From Candidatus Parcubacteria bacterium (GTDB lineage: Bacteria > Patescibacteriota > Minisyncoccia > Phycocordibacterales > Phycocordibacteraceae), in the NCBI GenBank assembly GCA_022616215.1, contig JAKEFE010000003.1, forward strand, positions 1 through 8,561: DNA of 8,561 bases, given 5' to 3'. The notes under the pieces were generated by a model. The model searched no databases. It saw nothing but the letters and a program-made list of their open reading frames with translations, and was not told where the DNA came from. This document shows, piece by piece, positions 5,361 to 8,561 of this stretch. Both the position numbers and the translations under genes were made by a program. Each line of letters opens with the position of its first letter. The stretch's first letter is position 1.

Positions 5361-5780
5361 ATGGAATGTAGATTTTGCAATATAGAGACGGCGGATGCGC
5401 AGCGAATACTAGAAGTACGAGAGCGGTGTGTGATTATGTTTAGCAATCCCCGGCTCATGCGTGGGCATTTACTCGTGGTTCCGAAACGGCATGTTGAGCA
5501 CCTGTCGGAGCTTGACTCCGATGAACGAAAAGAATTGTTTGATACCGCAATTGAATATCAGGAAAGAATTAAAAAGAATATCGCTCCCGGGTGTGATCTC
5601 AAGCAACATAATCGGCCTTTTCTCCCTGAAAATGACTTGAAAGTAGACCATGTACACATACATCTCCAGCCGCGTTCGTTTGATGATGAACTTTATACGA
5701 AGGCTCAAATTCATGAACGAACGTTGTTTAAGTCACCTACCGAAGAAGAAATTCTAAAAATTAAGAATCTGTTAGGATAG
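5361..5780 (+). CDS. HIT-family nucleotide hydrolase/transferase-like protein
   Basis: 139 aa from the ATG at 5361. The histidine triad is HVHIHLQ (H97, H99, H101), preceded by KVD and followed by PRSFDDELY. N-terminal CRFC (C3, C6) and H44 in PKRHVEH match the zinc site found in many HIT proteins. The N-terminal core (VIMFSNPRLMRGHLLVVPKRH) is typical. HIT enzymes cleave nucleoside phosphoramidates or dinucleoside polyphosphates through a histidine-nucleotide intermediate. The segment before the triad (QHNRPFLPENDLK) replaces the usual Gln-Thr-Val region, marking a divergent subfamily. A TTG at 5340 is a possible earlier start. The gene lies 39 nt after the lycopene-cyclase-domain gene and 3 nt before the NUDIX gene, probably as an operon with the latter. 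Confidence 0.9.
   Translation: MECRFCNIETADAQRILEVRERCVIMFSNPRLMRGHLLVVPKRHVEHLSELDSDERKELFDTAIEYQERIKKNIAPGCDLKQHNRPFLPENDLKVDHVHIHLQPRSFDDELYTKAQIHERTLFKSPTEEEILKIKNLLG
5774..5777 (+). promoter_or_regulatory. Shine-Dalgarno AGGA for the NUDIX gene
   Basis: AGGA lies 6 nt before the ATG at 5784 and inside the last codons of the HIT gene, fitting translation from a shared transcript. The same bases also read as an extended -10 (TGtTAGGAT, 5770-5778), so an internal leaderless start cannot be excluded. Confidence 0.5.
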
Positions 5781-5783
5781 AAT

Positions 5784-6215
5784 ATGATCTTTCTTGAGAA
5801 ACCAGAAGATTTTAATAAAAAGGGAGACATTGTCGGGTGTTACATAGAACACGACGGGGCATTTCTGGTACTCAGGCGACATGCGCACAAAAGCAACGGT
5901 GGCTGTTGGGGTCTGCCGGCGGGGAAAGCAGAACCGGGCGAAGCAATTCTTGAAGCAATTGAGCGTGAAATACGAGAAGAGACAGGGCTCTCAATACCCA
6001 AAGAAGAGCTCACGTATTTTGCGTCGGTTCCTGTGCGGCACGGAACGATAGATTTTGATTATCATATGTTTTCTGTTCCTTTTAACGAAAGACCGGATAT
6101 TGCTATCAACGTTCATGAACACAAAGACTACGCGTGGGTTACCCCGAAACAAGCGCTCCAACTGCCGCTCGTAGAAGACCAGGATGAGTGCGTGCGGCGC
6201 TTTTACGCCCTATAG
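5784..6215 (+). CDS. NUDIX hydrolase
   Basis: 143 aa. The complete Nudix box runs from G47 to L69 with all key positions: G47, E53, R61-E62, E65-E66, G68. It is preceded by GGCWGLPAG, which forms the substrate-facing strand and loop. Nudix enzymes hydrolyse nucleoside diphosphates linked to another group, with Mg2+ bound by the REUXEE glutamates; the closest general type is MutT/ADP-ribose-pyrophosphatase-like, but the substrate cannot be told from sequence. The start at 5784 has a good AGGA site and lies 3 nt after the HIT stop, so the two are likely co-transcribed, pointing to nucleotide clean-up or salvage. No terminator is seen after it. Confidence 0.93.
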   Translation: MIFLEKPEDFNKKGDIVGCYIEHDGAFLVLRRHAHKSNGGCWGLPAGKAEPGEAILEAIEREIREETGLSIPKEELTYFASVPVRHGTIDFDYHMFSVPFNERPDIAINVHEHKDYAWVTPKQALQLPLVEDQDECVRRFYAL

Positions 6216-6255
6216 GAACTATCCACACATCCACTCCTCTGCTAGCCCACAGAGT

Positions 6256-6286
6256 TATACTTGATGGGTAGAGGCCTGCGGGCCTT
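6256..6286 (+). promoter_or_regulatory. Possible -10 box and leader hairpin for the four-helix membrane gene
   Basis: TATACT (6256-6261) would start a transcript near 6268. AGGCC (6272-6276) and GGCCT (6281-6285), extended by a G-T pair, form a small stem with a TGCG loop in the leader. No -35 is recognisable. An in-frame ATG at 6264 lies only 2 nt after the -10 and is therefore not used as the start. Confidence 0.35.
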
Positions 6287-6305
6287 GATAACCTCAAAAA
6301 ACATC

Positions 6306-6701
6306 ATGGCAAAAACGCTTGCGATTGTGTTTGGTATTGTGTTTGTAGTAGTGGGACTGCTCGGCTTCGTGCCTAATCCTTTGGTGGGAGAAATGGCAAT
6401 CTTTGAGACAGACATGATGCACAACCTCGTGCACCTGCTCTTTGGTGTCATTTTGCTTGTCGTCGCATATATGTATGCGGGTTCCGCTGCGCTCTGGCTC
6501 AAAATCCTCGGTGTCGTATACCTCGTGCTTGCGGTCCTCGGGTTCCTTATGATTCCGGAGGGTGGCAAGCTGCTAGGACTGGTGCACACCAGCATGTCGG
6601 ACCACTGGCTTCACATTGTGCTGGGCATCGTGCTCGTTGCCGCTGGTTTTGCGGCGAAGAGAAGCGTGCCGATGGCTACCGGCACAATGCCGAAAATGTA
6701 A
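6306..6701 (+). CDS. Small four-helix membrane protein, DUF4383-like
   Basis: 131 aa from the ATG at 6306, with hydrophobic helices at about 3-21, 41-57, 62-82 and 102-117. The pattern of a first helix ending in GLLGFVPNP, an acidic/Met loop, NLVHLLFGV at the second helix and DHWLHIVLG at the fourth matches the DUF4383-type proteins: two similar halves, each with an (N/D)xxHxxxG motif. No biochemical function is established for the family as far as I know. An in-frame ATG at 6264 would add 14 residues. No Shine-Dalgarno site is visible. A terminator follows 26 nt after the stop. GC content and codon use look like the neighbours. Confidence 0.75.
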   Translation: MAKTLAIVFGIVFVVVGLLGFVPNPLVGEMAIFETDMMHNLVHLLFGVILLVVAYMYAGSAALWLKILGVVYLVLAVLGFLMIPEGGKLLGLVHTSMSDHWLHIVLGIVLVAAGFAAKRSVPMATGTMPKM

Positions 6702-6727
6702 GGAATAGTAGGCGGGGAGAACAGAAC

Positions 6728-6753
6728 AACCCGCGGCTTTGCCGCGGGTTTTT
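6728..6753 (+). terminator. Intrinsic terminator after the four-helix membrane gene
   Basis: A 10-bp perfect stem AACCCGCGGC (6728-6737) / GCCGCGGGTT (6741-6750) with a TTT loop ends in a run of five T (6749-6753). The last base overlaps the msrA stop codon. On the minus strand the tail is only moderately T-rich, so it may also weakly end msrA transcripts. Confidence 0.88.
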
Positions 6754-7307
6754 CATTGCTTTGGATGCGCGGCGAGCAAATGCGCGAATTCTTTCTGCAC
6801 TTTCGCCAATTTTGGTGCGATAATCACCTGACAGTATCCTTGATCTTTGTGCGCTTCATAATAATTCTTGTGGTAATCCTCGGCGGGGTAAAACTCGGAT
6901 GCGGGTTCTACCGTCGTTACGATGGGTTCGCCTTCTTTGGCCGATTGTTGTAGTTCTTCAATGAATGTCTCGGTTTCTTTCTTCTGTGTGTCGGTCGAGT
7001 AAAACACCACGGAGCGGTACTGCGTACCGATATCGTTTCCTTGGCGGTTGAGTTGCGTTGCATCATGCGAGCCGAAAAAAACGGTCAGCAAATCGCGAAA
7101 CGCAATTTCGGATGGATCGTACTCTACGCGCGTTACCTCCACGTGTCCGGTGTCGCCGGCAGATACTTCTGAATAGGTTGGATGTGCGTTTTTGCCGCCC
7201 ATGTATCCCGGTTCAACCTTTGAGATGCCTTTAAGCATTTTGAATACTGCTTCCGTGCACCAAAAGCACCCTCCGCCGAAAATGGCGATTTCAGTTTTTG
7301 TGTCCAT
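6753..7307 (-). CDS. msrA: Peptide methionine (S)-S-oxide reductase MsrA
   Basis: 184 aa from the ATG at 7307. The catalytic motif GCFWCTEAVF is at 13-22 with nucleophile C14; C17 and C159 (QGYCQ) are candidate resolving cysteines. Other family blocks are clear: GYMGGKNAHPTYSEV, GHVEVTRVEYDP, HDATQLNRQGNDIGTQYRS and FYPAEDYHKNYY. It reduces the S-form of methionine sulfoxide in proteins, regenerated by a thioredoxin-type reductant. No signal peptide, so cytosolic. The start overlaps the end of msrB by 17 nt, which implies translational coupling; a purine run just upstream (GAG then AAAAAAG) may serve as a weak ribosome-binding site. A TTG at 7325 is an alternative start. TGA stop at 6755-6753. 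Confidence 0.97.
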   Translation of the reverse strand: MDTKTEIAIFGGGCFWCTEAVFKMLKGISKVEPGYMGGKNAHPTYSEVSAGDTGHVEVTRVEYDPSEIAFRDLLTVFFGSHDATQLNRQGNDIGTQYRSVVFYSTDTQKKETETFIEELQQSAKEGEPIVTTVEPASEFYPAEDYHKNYYEAHKDQGYCQVIIAPKLAKVQKEFAHLLAAHPKQ

Positions 7308-7719
7308 CTTTTTTCTCAAACTCAAGACAGACAGAATTCACGCAGTAGTGTTTCTGTGTTTTGCCGTCCACTTTTTCATCAAAAATGTGTCCCAAATGGC
7401 TCCCGCACTTTTTGCAGAACAGTTCCGTGCGGCGCATGCCGTAGGAATCGTCCGGCCGTGTGCCGATGTTTTCGGCCACGGCCGGATTGGAAAAGGAAGG
7501 CCAGCCCTGCAGTCCCGGCTCGCTTTTGCTTGAGTCAAGTTTCTGTTCGGAGGTAAAGAGCACGTTCCCGCATACCTTGCATCTATACACACCCGGTTCT
7601 TTCATGGAAAGGTACTCTCCGGAAAACGGCGTTTCGGTGCCACCTTCGCGCAGTACCTCGTACTCTTCGGGCGAGAGCTTTTTCTTTAACTCCTCTTCGT
7701 TCACGTCAGTCGGCTCCAT
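7291..7719 (-). CDS. msrB: Peptide methionine (R)-S-oxide reductase MsrB
   Basis: 142 aa from the ATG at 7719. Two zinc-binding pairs are visible, CKVC (47-50) and CKKC (102-105), together with GWPSF (72-76), GSHLGHIFDE (106-115) and the catalytic block HYCVNSV with C126. It reduces the R-form of methionine sulfoxide, complementing MsrA, with which it is encoded in overlapping order msrB-msrA. Two unusual points are a longer loop before GWPSF (SKSEPGLQ) and an extra cysteine C131 five residues after the catalytic one, where Ser or Ala is common. No signal peptide is present. The gene starts only 24 bp from the divergent VKOR gene, sharing a palindromic control region with it. Confidence 0.96.
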   Translation of the reverse strand: MEPTDVNEEELKKKLSPEEYEVLREGGTETPFSGEYLSMKEPGVYRCKVCGNVLFTSEQKLDSSKSEPGLQGWPSFSNPAVAENIGTRPDDSYGMRRTELFCKKCGSHLGHIFDEKVDGKTQKHYCVNSVCLEFEKKDGHKN

Positions 7720-7723
7720 AGGG

Positions 7724-7737
7724 GTATGGTACCATAC
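7724..7737. promoter_or_regulatory. 14-bp perfect palindrome between msrB and the VKOR gene
   Basis: GTATGGTACCATAC is exactly self-complementary and lies near the middle of the 24-bp gap (7720-7743). It contains -10-like hexamers on both strands: TACCAT on the minus strand ends 6 nt before the msrB ATG, and TACCAT on the plus strand (7730-7735) ends 8 nt before the VKOR ATG. It may be an overlapping divergent promoter, an operator for a dimeric regulator, or both. Confidence 0.5.
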
Positions 7738-7743
7738 GCGTCA

Positions 7744-8199
7744 ATGAAAGCAGGCCGTGCGGCGCTCCTTGCGTGTCTCATTGTGTTCTCCGTCATAGGT
7801 CTCATCGACTCGTGGTATTTGGCCGAGAGCGCTGCAACGGATGCGCCGCTTGTCTGCGACATAGAGGGACTTGACGGGTGCAACACCGTCGCGCAAAGCT
7901 CGTATGGAAAATTGTTCGGGATTCCCCTCGGGTTCTACGGCATGGCCTTTTACGGAGCGCTCCTTATTCTCGGCATCGTAGGCCTCTCGCGCCGCCACCA
8001 TCTTGTGTGGTTTTCGCTCGCCGCGCTCACGGGCGTTGGCGTTATCGCTTCGCTCATATTCCTGTTCATTCAGTTCGCGCTCATCGGTGCGCTGTGTATC
8101 TACTGCCTTATTTCCGCGGCGCTCACATTTGCCGCATTCCCGCTGGTGCTGGCTCTTAAACGTGACTTTAACCCCCACGAAGAAGTGGTATCATCGTAA
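7744..8199 (+). CDS. VKOR-family membrane thiol oxidoreductase
   Basis: 151 aa from the ATG at 7744. Four hydrophobic helices lie at about 6-26, 62-81, 88-112 and 116-137. The active-site CIYC is at 118-121, and the extracytoplasmic loop carries the second pair C38 and C46 (CDIEGLDGC), followed by a conserved-looking SSYGKLFGIPLGFYG stretch. This is the full cysteine set of bacterial VKOR homologues, which pass electrons from DsbA-like proteins to quinone and replace DsbB. The DsbA-like protein at 2902-3603 is the obvious partner. A DsbA fusion domain, present in some VKORs, is absent. An in-frame ATG at 7726 lies in the palindrome and would add six residues; 7744 is preferred (MKAGR positive start). 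The next gene begins 3 nt after the stop. Confidence 0.93.
   Translation: MKAGRAALLACLIVFSVIGLIDSWYLAESAATDAPLVCDIEGLDGCNTVAQSSYGKLFGIPLGFYGMAFYGALLILGIVGLSRRHHLVWFSLAALTGVGVIASLIFLFIQFALIGALCIYCLISAALTFAAFPLVLALKRDFNPHEEVVSS
8189..8194 (+). promoter_or_regulatory. Possible -10 box at the end of the VKOR gene
   Basis: TATCAT lies 8 nt before the ATG at 8203, similar to the spacing seen at other starts in the window. With only 3 nt between the genes, simple read-through from VKOR is equally likely. Confidence 0.25.
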
Positions 8200-8202
8200 A
8201 TA

Positions 8203-8561
8203 ATGGTTCGAGGAATCCTCACCTTTTCGCTTACTTTTGTTCTTTTGGTGTCTCCTTTCGTGCTGTCTGCGGCAACACTACTGTCCGACCAAACGCTTGA
8301 AATTACCGCCTCTCCCGTCGGTAATACCTATCTGTCAGGCGGGGAAGTGCGAGTAAGCGCTCCCGTTTCCGGAGACCTTGTAACTGCCGCAGGAACCCTG
8401 TTTGTTCGCGGTCCAGTTGGGGGCGACGTGCTTTCCATTGCCGGCACCATGGATATTGATGGGAACGTGACCGGAGATGTGCGGGCGCTTGGCGGTCGGA
8501 TGTTTATTGAGGGGGACGCCGGCGGCGAACTTGCGCTTTTTGGCGGACAAATAACCATAAC
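8203..8561 (+). CDS. Secreted glycine-rich repeat protein, bactofilin-like beta-helix (3' end outside window)
   Basis: The frame starts at ATG 8203 and stays open to the last base: 119 complete residues are visible. Residues 1-23 form a signal peptide (MVRG, hydrophobic core, then LSAA). From about residue 45 the sequence falls into short alternating hydrophobic/Gly-Asp turns: VSGDLVTAAG, VGGDVLSIAG, VTGDVRALGG, AGGELALFGG. This is the look of polymer-forming bactofilin-type (PF04519-like) right-handed beta-helices. Bactofilins are usually cytoplasmic; here the signal peptide implies export. Membrane helices often follow such repeats in related proteins, but that part is outside the window. 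It probably shares a transcript with VKOR (3-nt gap). Confidence 0.7.
   Translation, partial: MVRGILTFSLTFVLLVSPFVLSAATLLSDQTLEITASPVGNTYLSGGEVRVSAPVSGDLVTAAGTLFVRGPVGGDVLSIAGTMDIDGNVTGDVRALGGRMFIEGDAGGELALFGGQITI

Noticed and set aside
6219..6227. CTATCCACA, one mismatch from a DnaA box
   Set aside because: A single copy with no cluster, AT-rich unwinding region or origin genes nearby; expected by chance.
6264..6305. Earlier in-frame ATG for the four-helix membrane protein
   Set aside because: It lies 2 nt from the -10 box and inside the leader hairpin; the first membrane helix starts naturally at 6306. Not fully excluded.
7741..8178. Minus-strand open frame opposite the VKOR gene
   Set aside because: Charged, low-complexity antisense shadow; the VKOR cysteines and helices are clear on the plus strand.
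1..8561. Alternative genetic code (TGA as Gly or Trp), as in some CPR lineages
   Set aside because: msrA and msrB end at TGA exactly where the families end, and no gene needs TGA read-through.

Overview
The window looks like a compact chromosomal segment of a small-genome bacterium, most plausibly Patescibacteria/CPR (Parcubacteria-like). This is inferred from short, tightly packed single-domain genes, many small membrane proteins of families common in that group, few Shine-Dalgarno sites, and -10 boxes placed almost directly on start codons. TGA is used as a stop (msrA, msrB), so the genetic code is the ordinary one. No tRNA, rRNA, CRISPR array, transposase or phage gene was found.

Layout. 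1-984 is the 3' part of typA (ribosome-associated GTPase). A good promoter and an approximately 147-nt structured leader follow, then a DEAD-box RNA helicase with an N-terminal RGG tail (1168-2472). It converges on a small PQ-loop/SemiSWEET membrane protein (2469-2813, minus), and the two stop codons share one CTAG. Divergent from that is a membrane-anchored DsbA-like thioredoxin-fold protein (2902-3603). It meets a DedA membrane protein (3628-4272, minus) at a bidirectional terminator lying inside the end of the DedA gene. Between DedA and the next plus-strand gene sits a 129-bp nested inverted repeat. A plus-strand run follows: HExxH zincin-like metallopeptidase, lycopene-cyclase-domain membrane protein, HIT protein, NUDIX hydrolase and a four-helix DUF4383-like membrane protein, closed by a terminator. 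The minus-strand pair msrB-msrA faces a VKOR-family membrane oxidoreductase across a 24-bp gap containing a perfect 14-bp palindrome. The window ends inside a secreted, glycine-rich repeat protein (bactofilin-like) that starts 3 nt after VKOR and is open at the edge.

How it fits together. The clearest functional theme is thiol redox chemistry at the cell surface. The DsbA-like protein (CPFC) would oxidise exported proteins, VKOR (CIYC plus a loop cysteine pair) would reoxidise it, and MsrA/MsrB would repair oxidised methionine. HIT and NUDIX form a nucleotide-metabolism pair; TypA and the helicase are translation/RNA factors. No clearly new defence or mobile system is visible. The best leads for novelty are the 129-bp palindrome, the helicase leader with two mutually exclusive stems, the palindrome between msrB and VKOR, and the repeated placement of -10 boxes 6-8 nt before ATG codons.
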